Shown: positions 43,732-55,214, counted from the stretch's first letter. The stretch is DNA of 64,000 bases from Sphingomonas sp. HMP6 (GCF_013374095.1 NZ_AP022672.1:3365501-3429500); one strand, 5' to 3'. The notes: a model not told the origin generated them from the letters alone. Made by a program: numbers and translations.

Positions 43732-44037
43732 TCAGTTGCCGGTGCGACCGATGATTTGCCCCGAGCTCCCATCGACCTCGACCCAGATGACGGTTCCATC
43801 GCGCAGGAACTTCAGCGTGTAAATCCCGCGATCGGTATCGAAGTCGAAGCCGAGATACTGGCTGCCGCGCATCGTCGGCAACACGCGCCCCTCGATTTCG
43901 CGTAAAGGAAGAATGCGGCCCTGCTGCCGCGCGCGAAAGGCCGCGCGCTGATCGCGGTGCTGCAACCCCGCACCGTCGGCGGGCGCTGGGGCAGTCGCGG
44001 TGGCCAGTGTGAACAGGATCGGTCCGAGCATTGTCAT
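43732..44037 (-). CDS. PepSY-like periplasmic protein
   Basis: A 101-residue exported protein with a short signal (LGPILFTLATATAPAPA). The core LREIEGRVLPTMRGSQYLGFDFDTDRGIYTLKF and VIWVEVDGSSGQIIG fits the PepSY fold, a small domain that often controls proteases or sensors. It is 34 bp upstream of the response regulator and may be the sensor's accessory protein or a target. Confidence 0.85.
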   Translation of the reverse strand: MTMLGPILFTLATATAPAPADGAGLQHRDQRAAFRARQQGRILPLREIEGRVLPTMRGSQYLGFDFDTDRGIYTLKFLRDGTVIWVEVDGSSGQIIGRTGN

Positions 44038-44150
44038 GGACTTTGCATAGGGACGAGGGCTTGAACAGCCTGTGAACGCCGAAAGGCGGCCATCGGTCGG
44101 AGACCGAAGGACTCGCCTGAGGCCGGACGGCAGGTCGCGCCAGCGAACCT

Positions 44151-44229
44151 GTCCGACGACACGGGGTTTACCCCCGTGTCGGCCCTTGCAGGGTTCTGGC
44201 CCCGTCGCGGCAAAGCCACGTCGTCGGAC
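44151..44229. repeat. Nested palindrome with TTTA-loop hairpin
   Basis: An outer pair GTCCGACGAC (44151-44160) and GTCGTCGGAC (44220-44229) encloses an inner hairpin CGACACGGGG-TTTAC-CCCCGTGTCG (44157-44181; the strands partly overlap the outer left arm, so the two folds are alternatives). The inner hairpin resembles that at 7029-7053. It lies in the 268-bp divergent gap before the ABC-F gene. Confidence 0.7.
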
Positions 44230-44269
44230 GCGGCTGCTGGCCGCGCCGGCCGGGTGAGCGCTTTAGCCT

Positions 44270-44290
44270 CGATTTAGCTGCGCTAAATCG
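44270..44290. promoter_or_regulatory. Hairpin immediately upstream of the ABC-F gene
   Basis: CGATTTAGC-TGC-GCTAAATCG, a perfect 9-bp stem in an otherwise very GC-rich gap, ending 15 bases before the ATG. It may be an operator or a leader hairpin; ABC-F genes are often regulated by translation-dependent leaders, but nothing proves that here. Confidence 0.4.
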
Positions 44291-44305
44291 CTAGGCGCGC
44301 ACGCT

Positions 44306-46099
44306 ATGGCAGCAGCACCAATTCTCGCATATGAAAATCTCGGCGTTATCCAAGGCTCGGGCTGGCTCTTTCGTGGGCTCGATATTCACGTTGGCCCGCG
44401 CGACCGGCTTGCGCTGATCGGGCGCAATGGCGCGGGCAAGACCACGCTGATGAAATTGCTCGGCAACAAGATCGATTCGGATGAAGGCCGCCGCACGATC
44501 GTGCCGGGCACGCGCGTGATCCTGCTCGAACAGGAACCGGCGATGACGGGCTTTTCGACGCTCGCCGATTATGTCCTGTCGGGCGACGATGCGCCGCAGC
44601 GGCATGAAGCGGAAGCGATTGCCGACCAGCTCGGCATCGACCTCACGCGGGAAGCCGCCAAGGCGTCGGGCGGCGAACGTCGTCGTGCCGCGATCGTGCG
44701 CGCCTTCGCGCAGAACCCCGACGTGCTGTTGCTCGACGAGCCGACCAACCATCTCGACATCGGCGCGATCGAATGGATCGAGGAATGGCTCCAGCGCTTC
44801 CGCGGCGCCTTCGTCGTGATCAGCCATGACCGCACCTTCCTGACCAAGCTGACCAAGCAGACGCTGTGGATGGACCGTGGCAATTTGCGCCGCGCGGAGA
44901 TCGGCTTTGGCGGGTTCGATGCCTGGACCGAGGCGGTCTATGCCGACGAAGCGCGCAATGCCGAGAAGCTCGACGCGAAATTGAAGCTGGAGGAACATTG
45001 GCTGCTGCGCGGGGTCACCGGGCGGCGCAAGCGCAACCAGGGTCGCCTGACCAAGCTGGTCGAGATGCGCGCCGAACGTGCGTCGATGGTGGGGCCGCAA
45101 GGCTCCGCTAACCTCACGATCGGCACCGACGACGCCAAATCGAAGGTCGTGATCGACGCCAAGCATATCTCCAAGGCGTTCGGCGAGCGCACGATCATCG
45201 GCGATTTGACGCTGAAGGTCACGCGGCGCGACCGGATCGGCATCGTCGGCGCGAATGGCGCGGGCAAATCGACCTTGCTCAAGCTGTTGACCGGCGAGTT
45301 GGAGCCCGACGGCGGCACGATCCGCTTCGCCAAGACGATCGAGCGGATCGTGATCGATCAGCAGCGCAGCAAAATGGAACCCGACAAGACGATCCGCGAC
45401 GTGCTCGCGGACGGCGGCGACTGGGTCGAGGTGCAGGGCATCCGCAAGCACGTGATCGGCTATCTCAAGGAGTTCCTGTTCGAACCCGGCGTATTGGATG
45501 CGAAGATCGGCACGCTGTCGGGTGGCGAGCGTTCGCGCCTGCTGCTGGCGCGCGAATTCGCCAAGCCGAGCAATCTGCTGGTGCTGGACGAGCCGACCAA
45601 CGATCTCGATCTCGAGACGCTCGATCTGCTGCAGGACGTGATCGGCGATTATGACGGCACCGTGCTGATCGTCAGCCACGATCGCGACTTTCTCGATCGC
45701 ACCGTGACGATCACGCTCGGGCTCGACGGCTCCGGCACGGTCGATGTCGTGGCCGGTGGCTATGAGGATTGGGAACGCCGCCGCAAGGCCAAAGCGCCGA
45801 CCAAACGCGGGTCGATCGCCAAGAATGCCGTTGCCCCGGTTGCGGCGTCCGCGCCGGGTGCAAAGATCAAGCTGACCTATAAGGATCAGCGCGATTACGA
45901 TCTTTTGCCCAAGCGGATCGAGGCGCTCGACGCTGCGATTGCGCGCGATCAGGCGTTGCTCGAAGATCCCGATCTCTACACCCGCGACCCCGATGCGTTC
46001 GAGCGGCTGATGGAAGCGATCGGCCAGGCGCAGGAGGACAAGACTAACGCCGAACTGCGGTGGCTGGAGTTGGCGGAAATGGTCGAAGGGCAGGGGTGA
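44306..46099 (+). CDS. ABC-F family ATPase (Uup-like)
   Basis: A 597-residue soluble protein with two fused ABC cassettes and no membrane domain. First Walker A GRNGAGKTT, signature ASGGERRR; second Walker A GANGAGKST, signature LSGGERSRL; Walker B's VLLLDEPTNHLD and LVLDEPTNDLD. A charged inter-domain linker (residues about 200-270) and a C-terminal coiled coil (YDLLPKRIEALDAAIARDQ) match Uup. ABC-F proteins act on ribosomes; Uup also affects precise transposon excision in E. coli. Confidence 0.93.
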   Translation: MAAAPILAYENLGVIQGSGWLFRGLDIHVGPRDRLALIGRNGAGKTTLMKLLGNKIDSDEGRRTIVPGTRVILLEQEPAMTGFSTLADYVLSGDDAPQRHEAEAIADQLGIDLTREAAKASGGERRRAAIVRAFAQNPDVLLLDEPTNHLDIGAIEWIEEWLQRFRGAFVVISHDRTFLTKLTKQTLWMDRGNLRRAEIGFGGFDAWTEAVYADEARNAEKLDAKLKLEEHWLLRGVTGRRKRNQGRLTKLVEMRAERASMVGPQGSANLTIGTDDAKSKVVIDAKHISKAFGERTIIGDLTLKVTRRDRIGIVGANGAGKSTLLKLLTGELEPDGGTIRFAKTIERIVIDQQRSKMEPDKTIRDVLADGGDWVEVQGIRKHVIGYLKEFLFEPGVLDAKIGTLSGGERSRLLLAREFAKPSNLLVLDEPTNDLDLETLDLLQDVIGDYDGTVLIVSHDRDFLDRTVTITLGLDGSGTVDVVAGGYEDWERRRKAKAPTKRGSIAKNAVAPVAASAPGAKIKLTYKDQRDYDLLPKRIEALDAAIARDQALLEDPDLYTRDPDAFERLMEAIGQAQEDKTNAELRWLELAEMVEGQG

Positions 46100-46131
46100 G
46101 CTAATTCCTCCCCGTGCCGGGGAGGATTGAT

Positions 46132-46947
46132 TTATTTCAAAGCCCGCCCGTGCCGCCCGGCCAGATCGGTGATGTAATGCCACGCCACCCGCCCCGAACG
46201 GCTGCCGCGTCGCGTCGCCCAGCCGACCGCGTCGGTCGGGTCGAACGGCAAGTCATGCGCCCGTGCATACCCCGCGACGATCGCGAGATAGCCATCCTGA
46301 TCGACGACGTGGAAGCCGAGGCTCAGCCCGAACCGGTCGGCGAGCGCCAGGCCATCGTCGGCGGCATCGCGCGGGTTTATCGCCGTTGGTTGATCGATCA
46401 TGTCGCGCGGGACGAGGTGGCGGCGGTTCGAGGTGACGACCAATCGCGCATTGGCGGGCCGCGCCTCCGCCCCGCCATCGAGCATCGAGCGCAGCGCGCG
46501 TCCGTCGGCGGCGGCATCGAATCCAAGATCGTCCAGGAACAGCAGGAACGCGCGCGGTAGATCGGCGATCTGGGCGAAAAGGGCGGGCAGGGTGTCGAGC
46601 CGTGGCGTCACGATCTCGACGAGCGCGAGCGAACCGTCGCGCTCGGCCTGCACCGCGCCGGCAACGGCCTTCACCAGCGCTGACTTGCCCGACCCGCGCG
46701 CGCCCCACAGCAGCACGTCATGCGCGGCCGCGCGCTGCGCCAAATGGCGAACCGTGTCGAGCAACGCGGCCTTCTGCGTGTCGATCCCGTGGAGCCGGTC
46801 GAGTGCCAGCGGGCGAAAGTCGCGTACGCCCTCCAGCACCGCGCCACGCCAGACATAGGCCGGTTGCGCCAAGGGATCGGCGGCGACGGCGACGGGTGGT
46901 GCGAGGCGTTCGAGGGCTTCGGCGATGCGGATAAGCGGATCGGTCAT
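46132..46947 (-). CDS. DUF815 AAA+ ATPase
   Basis: A 271-residue P-loop protein: Walker A GARGSGKSA, a Walker B-like LLFLDDLGF, and a sensor segment LVVTSNRRHLVPRD. The leader VRDFRPLALDRLHGIDTQKA is the DUF815 hallmark. The family is widespread in alphaproteobacteria; its function is not known. It runs convergent with the ABC-F gene. Confidence 0.88.
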   Translation of the reverse strand: MTDPLIRIAEALERLAPPVAVAADPLAQPAYVWRGAVLEGVRDFRPLALDRLHGIDTQKAALLDTVRHLAQRAAAHDVLLWGARGSGKSALVKAVAGAVQAERDGSLALVEIVTPRLDTLPALFAQIADLPRAFLLFLDDLGFDAAADGRALRSMLDGGAEARPANARLVVTSNRRHLVPRDMIDQPTAINPRDAADDGLALADRFGLSLGFHVVDQDGYLAIVAGYARAHDLPFDPTDAVGWATRRGSRSGRVAWHYITDLAGRHGRALK

Positions 46948-46980
46948 GCACTTGCTGGTAGCGCGGGATGCCTGGCCTCG

Positions 46981-49018
46981 CTAGCCAAGTACCTTCAGCG
47001 CCGCGACCGCCGCCAGGCGATCCCCGAAATTCGGATCGGCCAGCGCCGCGCGGATCTGCGTCGCGGCTTCGGTCTTGCGGTTGAGATCGGCATAGGCCTG
47101 CCCCAGATGCCAGCGCAGCACCGCATGATCGGGCGCGATCGACGCCGCTTTCTCCAGCAATTGCAGCGCTGGTTCGCTCTTGCCTTGCGTGTAGAGCGCC
47201 CAGCCATAGGCATCGGTCGCCGCCGGGTTCATCGGTGCGAGCGCATAGGCCGCCTTGCCGTAAACGAGGCCGGTCTCGGCATCGCCATCGCCCGTGTAGG
47301 CATAGGACAATTCGGCGAGCAACGCGGCGTCGCGATTGCCGATCCGCTGGCGCAAGGATTCGAGCGTCTCGATTACGGCATCCCAATCGCCGCCAGCGAT
47401 CTGCCAATGCGCGGTCAGGCGTTGCCCCGCGACATTTTGCGGGTTTTGCGACAGGAACAGCGCGAGCACGTTCGCCGCTTCGGCGCGCCGCCCGGCGCGA
47501 TCGAGCGCGTCGGTCGCGCGCAGCATCGTCGGTTCGTCGAACCGGATGGTGGCGGCTCTGGCGTAAGCATCGGCGGCATCGCCATAGCGATTCATCGCCA
47601 TCAGCGTATCGCCGACCGCGATGTGCGCTTGCGGTGCGCCGGGGGTGAGCCGGACCAGCGCTTGCGCTTGCGACAAGGCCGCTGCGGTATCCCCGGCATC
47701 GATCAGCCCGCGGATCAGGCCGAGTTGCACGACCGGCTCTGCCGGGGCGTTCGCCGCTGCCTGGCTCAGCGCGGGCAAGCCGCTGTCGCTGCCGAACGGG
47801 GTCGATCCGACGACCTCCGGCATGGCCGAGCGGTCGAGATATTTGGCCGCCCAATCGCGCTCGCCCGCTTGTTCGAACGCGCGCGCGACGAGCGACAAGG
47901 TGTAGCTGTCAGCATCGGGCCGCAGCGCGACCGGACGCAGCACGTCGAGGCTGCCGCGCGGATCACCCGAGCGCAGCAGCGCCGCGCCGAGCAAGCGCCG
48001 TGCGACGATGTTGGTCGGCTGCTGCCCCACCAACATGCGCCAATTGTCGATCGCTTGCTGATAAGCACCGGCCTTATACGCGAGTGTACCGGCCAGCAGT
48101 AGCGCGCCCGGCGTACCGTCGAGCTGCCCCTTGGTGCGCTCCAGCAACGAGCGGGCGAGATCATCATTGCCGGCACGTGCGGACAGCACCGCCTGAAGAT
48201 ACAGCGCCTGCGGGCTGCCCGGACGGGCGGCAAGCGCCTTGCGCGTCGCGTCGAGCATGTCGGCATAGCGCCCGACATCCCCGAGCGTGGCGGCGTAGTC
48301 GATCAGCGCGGGATGATAATATGCGTCATGCGCCAGCGCATTTTCGAACCAGGGGAGCGCCGCAACAAGGCCGTATTGGCTCCGCACCAATTCACCGCGC
48401 ACCGTGAGCGCTTCCACATTGTTGGAGTCGAGATCGATCGCGTGCTGCGCCGCGCCGATCGCCCCGGCCATATCGCCTGCATTGTATTTGATGCGCGCCA
48501 GGTCGGACCAAGCGAAGCTATCCTTGGGCGCCGCGGCGATCAGCGTGTTCAGCGCATCCTGCGCGTGCGCAACATTGCCTTGCGCTGCCAGCGCCTGCGC
48601 CCCGACGCGGATCGCATAACCGGCGTAACGCGGGCCTGCCTTGATTGCTTCGTCCAACGCGCGCTTGGCGTCGCCCTGCAGCAACCATGCATGCGCATAC
48701 AGCTGATGCGAGGCCGCTGGATCGAAACCGGCGTCGCGCGCGCGGTCGAGTTCGCCCTCAGCGGCCACGCCGTCGCCGAGCGCGAGGAAGCTTCGCGCGA
48801 GCATGGCATGGGCGAGGCCCCAGCTCGGATCGGCCTTGATCGCGGCTTGGGCATGGCTGCGCGCAGCACTGTAGTTACCCGCCTTCAGCGTCGCTACGCT
48901 TAGCGCAAGTGCGGTGCGCGCGGTCGCGGCGTCGGCATGCGCCGATCCGGTTGCGGCGATGGCAAGCAGCGTCGCACTGGTCGCCGCGGCGATCCCGCCG
49001 ATCACACGAGAGAAGGAC

Positions 49019-49035
<17 letters not shown>
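46981..49035 (-). CDS. prsT: XrtA/PEP-CTERM-system TPR protein PrsT
   Basis: A 684-residue exported protein of at least 15 tetratricopeptide-like repeats (for example AIKADPSWGLAHAMLARSFLA, AAPKDSFAWSDLARIKYNAG). Signal peptide ends near TGSAHA. It fits the TPR partner that travels with prsK and prsR in exosortase/PEP-CTERM exopolysaccharide clusters. GAAGAGCT precedes the 49035 ATG, which overlaps the prsR end by 17 bp; Met at 49026 is possible. TPR number is estimated by eye. Confidence 0.88.
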
Positions 49036-50368
<1,333 letters not shown>

Positions 50369-50377
50369 GACCCACAT

Positions 50378-50468
50378 CCGTTCGGGCTGAGCTTGTCGAA
50401 GCCCCGCTCTCGTCCAACCGCGTCATCGCCTGTGGAGACAGACGCTTCGACAGGCTGAGCGCGAACGG
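50378..50468. repeat. Palindromic element between prsK and prsR
   Basis: 25-bp arms (50378-50402 and 50444-50468, three mismatches). Arm ends CCGTTCG and TGTCGAAGC; the interior GGCTGAGCTTG pairs with CAGGCTGAGCG. It lies in the prsK-prsR gap, in a presumed operon, so may be transcribed and form an RNA hairpin. Confidence 0.85.
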
Positions 50469-50485
50469 GGTGTGCGGAAGACGAC

Positions 50486-52549
50486 TCACGCCGCCTGATC
50501 CAGCGTGAGCGCGCGTGCCGCCGGCAGCATCACGCGGAAAATCGTGCCGTCGCCGGAGCGGCTGTCGACCGCGACGGTCCCGCCCATCGCCTCGGCCAAT
50601 TGCTTCGCCTCGAAGGCACCGATGCCGAATCCGCCCGGCTTGGACGATACGAACGGCTTGAACAATTGGTCGCGCAAGAAGGCCGGCGTCATACCGCAAC
50701 CCTGATCGATCACCGACAGCACGACCGTTTGCCCCTCGGTGACCAGTGATATGGTAACGGGTTCGGTCGGCGGACTCGCCTCGATCGCATTCTGGACGAG
50801 ATGGCCGAGCAATTGCTCGAGCCGCGCCGGATCGGCTTGAGCGAGGACGCCCGGCGTGCCGATCACCACGATCGGATGCTGCGACCGCCGCCGTGCCGCG
50901 ACCTGTTCTGCCAGCGGGAACAGATCAACCGCACGCAAATCCTCGCCGCGCGCGCGGTGGTTCTGCGACAGGCGCGCGAGCAGATCATTCATGCGGCCGG
51001 CCGATTCCTGCAGCGTCGCGACCATGTCGGCGCGGAAGGCGGGATTGTCGGCATGGCGTTCGGCATTGCGGGCGACCAGCGTCAACTGGCTGACGAGATT
51101 TTTAATGTCGTGCAGGATGAAGGCGAAGCGGCGGTTGAATTCGTCGAAGCGCTCCGCCTCGGCCAAGGCTTCCTGCGCGCGCGCCTCGGCCAGATAGCTG
51201 GCGACCTGCCGCCCGGCGATCCGCAGCAGATCGAAATCCTCCCAGTCAAGCGCGCGGTCGACCAGGGGCCGCGCCAGCAGGATCGCGCCCTGCAAGCGCC
51301 CAAGATGGAGCAACGGCACGAGGACCCAGCCATCGGCGTCGAGCATCCACATCGGCACGCTCGCGGTCTCGACCGGCTCGGCAGTATCCGTACGCACGCT
51401 ATCCAGCTCGACGATCCGACCGCTGGCGGAAAGGTAGGCGACGAGCCGTGCGTCGATGCCCGCACTCGCGCCCTCCCAATTCCATCCCGCGCCGACGCCG
51501 AGGCCGAGGCCGTCGGGCACGAGCAACAGGCCGGCGGGTGAATCGGTGAGGTCGGCGACCGCCTTGACGATCCGTTCGTCGAGCGGGGCCGCCCCGTCGG
51601 GCTTTCCGAGCGTGTCGGTGAAGCGGATCCACTCGACGCGGTAATCGTAACGATGGCGGAAGAGGTGCTTGGCGACCTTGACCTTGGTCCACGCCTTTAC
51701 CCATGGCGAGGACAGGATCGTCAGGCCCGCGGCAGTCGACCCGAACACGAACGCGGTCTGCCACAGCCGGGCGTTCTCGCCACTGACGCTCGCGATCATG
51801 CTGGTCGCGGCAAGCATCAGTGCAGCGTAAAGCAGGGTCGCGGCAAAGGAGAGCGTCTGCCATGCGACCGTGCGCGACAAATGCAGCGTCCAGTCACCAT
51901 TGCGCTGCACGGCGATGGCGAAGACCGGCGCGGCCAGTGCCATGACGCACCCGCGTCCCGCAAGCAGCGCGCTCGGCCAGGAGTCGCTGGCGTACAGCGC
52001 AGCGTAGAGCAGCAGATCGACACCCCACATTGCAGACAGCGCCACGACCACCAGCCGGATTCCGCCCCGCGCGCGTGGCGCGACGGCGGTGTAGAGATGG
52101 TGCACCAATAGCAAAGCGCCGATTGCGACCATCATCCGCAACACCACGCCAACGGCGACAAGCGGCGGTACCGCGGCCGCGCCGACGGCTTCCTCGATTA
52201 TCGATAGCCCGGCGCCGACCAGCACAACTAACGTCACGACGCCGTAGATGATCGCCACGGCGCGATGCTCCTGCGCACGTCGATCGCGCCGCACGAGTGC
52301 ATACATGAAGCCGAGCCAGGCAAGATTGCGCGCTGCCTCGGCAATGCGGGTCACGACATCGGTTGCGCCGATGCCGGACACTGCCAGCGCCCACAGGGCG
52401 GTCGTGCCCAGCGCGACAACGAAGGTCAGGCGCGGCAGCGCGGTTGCCGCCGTGACCCCATCGGCGCGCAGCCGCGACAGCGCGACGCCCGCGAACAGCA
52501 AGGCGGCGAGCGCGTGGCTCCACAGGATGAGGGTGGCGGGGCCGGTCAT
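50486..52549 (-). CDS. prsK: XrtA/PEP-CTERM-system histidine kinase PrsK
   Basis: A 687-residue kinase. The N-terminal third has about eight to nine membrane helices in the style of 7TM sensor modules; a GAF-like domain (about 310-460) and a kinase domain follow. The phospho-acceptor His is in FAFILHDIKNLVSQL. N-box HLVQNAIEASPP and the G boxes DQGCGMTP and GGFGIGAFEAKQLAEAMGG complete the ATPase. The partner is PrsR. ATG 52549 is four bases after the sugar-transferase stop, indicating one operon. Confidence 0.93.
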   Translation of the reverse strand: MTGPATLILWSHALAALLFAGVALSRLRADGVTAATALPRLTFVVALGTTALWALAVSGIGATDVVTRIAEAARNLAWLGFMYALVRRDRRAQEHRAVAIIYGVVTLVVLVGAGLSIIEEAVGAAAVPPLVAVGVVLRMMVAIGALLLVHHLYTAVAPRARGGIRLVVVALSAMWGVDLLLYAALYASDSWPSALLAGRGCVMALAAPVFAIAVQRNGDWTLHLSRTVAWQTLSFAATLLYAALMLAATSMIASVSGENARLWQTAFVFGSTAAGLTILSSPWVKAWTKVKVAKHLFRHRYDYRVEWIRFTDTLGKPDGAAPLDERIVKAVADLTDSPAGLLLVPDGLGLGVGAGWNWEGASAGIDARLVAYLSASGRIVELDSVRTDTAEPVETASVPMWMLDADGWVLVPLLHLGRLQGAILLARPLVDRALDWEDFDLLRIAGRQVASYLAEARAQEALAEAERFDEFNRRFAFILHDIKNLVSQLTLVARNAERHADNPAFRADMVATLQESAGRMNDLLARLSQNHRARGEDLRAVDLFPLAEQVAARRRSQHPIVVIGTPGVLAQADPARLEQLLGHLVQNAIEASPPTEPVTISLVTEGQTVVLSVIDQGCGMTPAFLRDQLFKPFVSSKPGGFGIGAFEAKQLAEAMGGTVAVDSRSGDGTIFRVMLPAARALTLDQAA

Positions 52550-52553
52550 CGCC

Positions 52554-53942
52554 TTACCGCGCACCCTCGGGCCACAGCACGACGCGGATCGTCTGCAGCA
52601 GGATCAGCACATCAAGAAACGGCGAGTAGTTTTTCGCGTAATAGAGGTCGTATTCGAGCTTCTGGCGGCTGTCTTCGATCGATGCGCCGTAGGGATAATT
52701 GATCTGCGCCCAGCCGGTAATGCCGGGCTTCACCATGTGCCGCTCGGCATAATAATTGAGCTGCTGTTCCAGATCCTCGACGAATTGCGGGCGTTCGGGC
52801 CGCGGGCCGACAAAGCTCATCTCACCCTTCAGCACCGACCAGGTCTGCGGTAATTCGTCGATCCGCAGCTTGCGGATGATGCGGCCGATGCGCGTGATGC
52901 GCGGATCGTCCTTTTCGGCCCACACCGCTTGCCCGGCGACCTCGGCATCCTGCCGCATCGAGCGCAGCTTCACGCAATCGAAGCCGACTCCGTACAGTCC
53001 GACGCGACGCTGACGATAGAAAGCCGGCCCCTTGCTCTCCAGCCTGATCGCGATTGCCGTCACGATGATCAGCGGAAGCGCGAACGTCAGCAGGATCAGG
53101 CTGGCGGTGATGTCGAACAGGCGTTTGAAGATGCTCGACAGCATCCGTCCGCTCGAGAATCCGTCGGAAAAGATCAGCCAGCTCGGATTGACGCTCTGCA
53201 GATCGACTCGACCCGTTTCGCGTTCCAGGAAGGTCGAGATTTCGTTGACGTGGACGCCGGTCGTCTTGATCCGGAGCAGATCCTTCAGCGGCAGCGCATT
53301 GCGACGCTCCTCCAAGGCCAGCACGACTTCGCTCGCGTTGAGCAGCACGACATGGTCGGCGAGATTGTAGATCGCATCGCGCGCGATCGCTTCGGGAATG
53401 ACGCGGGCCGGTTCGCTCATCGAGATATAGCCGACCACGACAAAGCCAGCGCCGGGTGTCTGTGCGAGCGCCTTCAGGCGGGCCGCACGGGCACCCGCAC
53501 CCAGCACGACGACGCGCCGCTTGAACGCCTGACCGCCGATCATCTTGCCGACCAGAACGCGCAGCGCGATCAACAGCACCGCGGCGATGCCCATCGAATA
53601 CAACAGGTTCGAGCGCCAGAAGGTGGCGGCCGGGAGAAGGAAGTAGATGACACTCAGGAAAATGACGCCGAGCGAAATGGCCACCAGCAGCCGCGCCGTC
53701 GCATAGCGCAGCGACTGAAGCGCCCCTGCGCCGTAAACGCCAACGGCGATCATCGCCAGTTCGACGCTGCCGGCGAAGGTGAGGAGCTGCGGAATGCGCG
53801 TCGCAACCGGGGTGGTGGGCAACGCCACTTGCCCCATCCGAAGCGTATAGCCGATTTCGCCCGCCACGATCAGCAGTACGAGATCGAACAGGCCGAGCAA
53901 CAGCACGGCATTGGGGATATAATGTTTGAACACCCTGATCAT
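52554..53942 (-). CDS. Sugar transferase, exosortase-A/EPS type (TIGR03013-like)
   Basis: A 462-residue polyprenyl-phosphate glycosyl-1-phosphate transferase that would start repeat-unit assembly on undecaprenyl phosphate. Four to five N-terminal helices, a nucleotide-binding-like central domain (VVVLGAGARAARLKALA), then a re-entrant helix FDITASLILLTFALPLI and the catalytic PglC-like domain (RQRRVGLYG, KLRSMRQDAE, KLRIDELPQ, VGPRPERP). Start 53942 is chosen as MIRVFKHYIPNAVLLL is the usual N-terminus. It leads the prsK-prsR-prsT run. Confidence 0.92.
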   Translation of the reverse strand: MIRVFKHYIPNAVLLLGLFDLVLLIVAGEIGYTLRMGQVALPTTPVATRIPQLLTFAGSVELAMIAVGVYGAGALQSLRYATARLLVAISLGVIFLSVIYFLLPAATFWRSNLLYSMGIAAVLLIALRVLVGKMIGGQAFKRRVVVLGAGARAARLKALAQTPGAGFVVVGYISMSEPARVIPEAIARDAIYNLADHVVLLNASEVVLALEERRNALPLKDLLRIKTTGVHVNEISTFLERETGRVDLQSVNPSWLIFSDGFSSGRMLSSIFKRLFDITASLILLTFALPLIIVTAIAIRLESKGPAFYRQRRVGLYGVGFDCVKLRSMRQDAEVAGQAVWAEKDDPRITRIGRIIRKLRIDELPQTWSVLKGEMSFVGPRPERPQFVEDLEQQLNYYAERHMVKPGITGWAQINYPYGASIEDSRQKLEYDLYYAKNYSPFLDVLILLQTIRVVLWPEGAR

Positions 53943-54134
53943 CGTGTGCGCCTTGTTTGCGGCTTCGGTTGCCGCGGCCGCTGTCAAGAAAACCGACACC
54001 GACCGATCCGATGTCGCAGAAATTGACAAAGAAAGGTTGAACGCGGGTGGGGGCGCGGGATCGCACTTGATCCACGACAGTTACGCTAGCGCCGCAACCG
54101 CGCTACAGCGGGGGCGAACCGGAGGATTTCCAGC

Positions 54135-55214
54135 ATGCCGCATTCGACGCCGATCGTTCCTGTCATCTTGTCGGGCGGATCGGGTACGCGGCTGTGGCCG
54201 ATGTCGACGCCGGCCATGCCCAAGCAAATGCTCGCGCTCACCGCGCAGGAGACGATGTTGCAGCTCACGGTGCAGCGCGCGCGAGGCGATAGCTTCGCCG
54301 CGCCGATCGTGGTCGCCAATGCCCAGCATGCAGCCATGGTCGAGGCGCAATTGCATGCCGTCGATGCGGCACCCCAAGCGCTGATCCTCGAGCCCGTCGG
54401 CCGCAACACTGCGCCCGCGATTGCGCTGGCGGCGATTGCGGCGGGTGGCGGAGCGGCACCGTTGCTGGTGATGCCGTCCGACCATGTCATCGCCGATGTT
54501 GCCGCGTTCCACGCCGCGATCCACGCGGCGTTGCCGTTGGTGGAGGAGGGCTGGCTCGTCACTTTCGGCATCGATCCGCACGCGCCTGAGACGGGCTATG
54601 GCTGGATCAAGGTCGGGCCTGAGATCTCGGGCGGGGTTCACCGCGTCGCGAGCTTCGTCGAGAAACCGCCGCGCGATGCCGCAGAAGCGATGCTCGCGGC
54701 GGGCGATCATGCGTGGAATGGCGGCATCTTCCTGTTCCGCGCCGATGCCTATCTTGGTGCGCTGGCGACGTATGGCCCCGCGATGCTGGCGGCGTGTCAG
54801 CAGGCTATGGGTGCTGCGCGACGGGAGGGCGGGCGCATCTATCCCGATGCCGAAGCATTCGCCACGGCACCGTCCGATTCGATCGATTATGCCGTGATGG
54901 AAAAGGCGGACCGAGTCGCCGTCGTGCCCGTGAGCATGGGCTGGAGCGACCTCGGCAGTTGGGACGCGCTGCACGAGATCAGCGATTTGGATGCCGACGG
55001 AAACGCTCATGCCACGGGCGAGGGCGGCGCGGTGATCGCGATCGATACCGCCAATTGTCTGGTGCGCAGCGACGGAATCCGGATCGCGATGGTCGGCGTC
55101 ACGGATCTGATCGTGGTGGCGAGCGGCGACGACGTGCTGATTCTCCCGCGCGGGCGCAGCCAAGAGGTGAAAGCGCTGATCGAGAAGATGAAGGCGAGCG
55201 AAGCCAAGGCTTAG
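54135..55214 (+). CDS. manC: Mannose-1-phosphate guanylyltransferase
   Basis: A 359-residue nucleotidyltransferase making GDP-mannose from mannose-1-phosphate and GTP. VILSGGSGTRLWPMSTPAMPKQ is the nucleotide-binding signature, and SFVEKPPRDA and WNGGIFLF are the other conserved blocks. The C-terminal phosphomannose isomerase half of bifunctional enzymes is absent. Divergent from the sugar-transferase gene, so it likely supplies GDP-mannose for the same polysaccharide. Confidence 0.93.
   Translation: MPHSTPIVPVILSGGSGTRLWPMSTPAMPKQMLALTAQETMLQLTVQRARGDSFAAPIVVANAQHAAMVEAQLHAVDAAPQALILEPVGRNTAPAIALAAIAAGGGAAPLLVMPSDHVIADVAAFHAAIHAALPLVEEGWLVTFGIDPHAPETGYGWIKVGPEISGGVHRVASFVEKPPRDAAEAMLAAGDHAWNGGIFLFRADAYLGALATYGPAMLAACQQAMGAARREGGRIYPDAEAFATAPSDSIDYAVMEKADRVAVVPVSMGWSDLGSWDALHEISDLDADGNAHATGEGGAVIAIDTANCLVRSDGIRIAMVGVTDLIVVASGDDVLILPRGRSQEVKALIEKMKASEAKA

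Noticed and set aside
44291..46183. 630-aa open frame on - strand
   Set aside because: Exact antisense of the ABC-F ATPase gene; composition is Arg/Asp/Gln-rich with no motifs.
53943..54134. Sigma-54 promoter for the sugar transferase-prs operon
   Set aside because: No TGGCAC-N5-TTGC-like match was found in the divergent gap.
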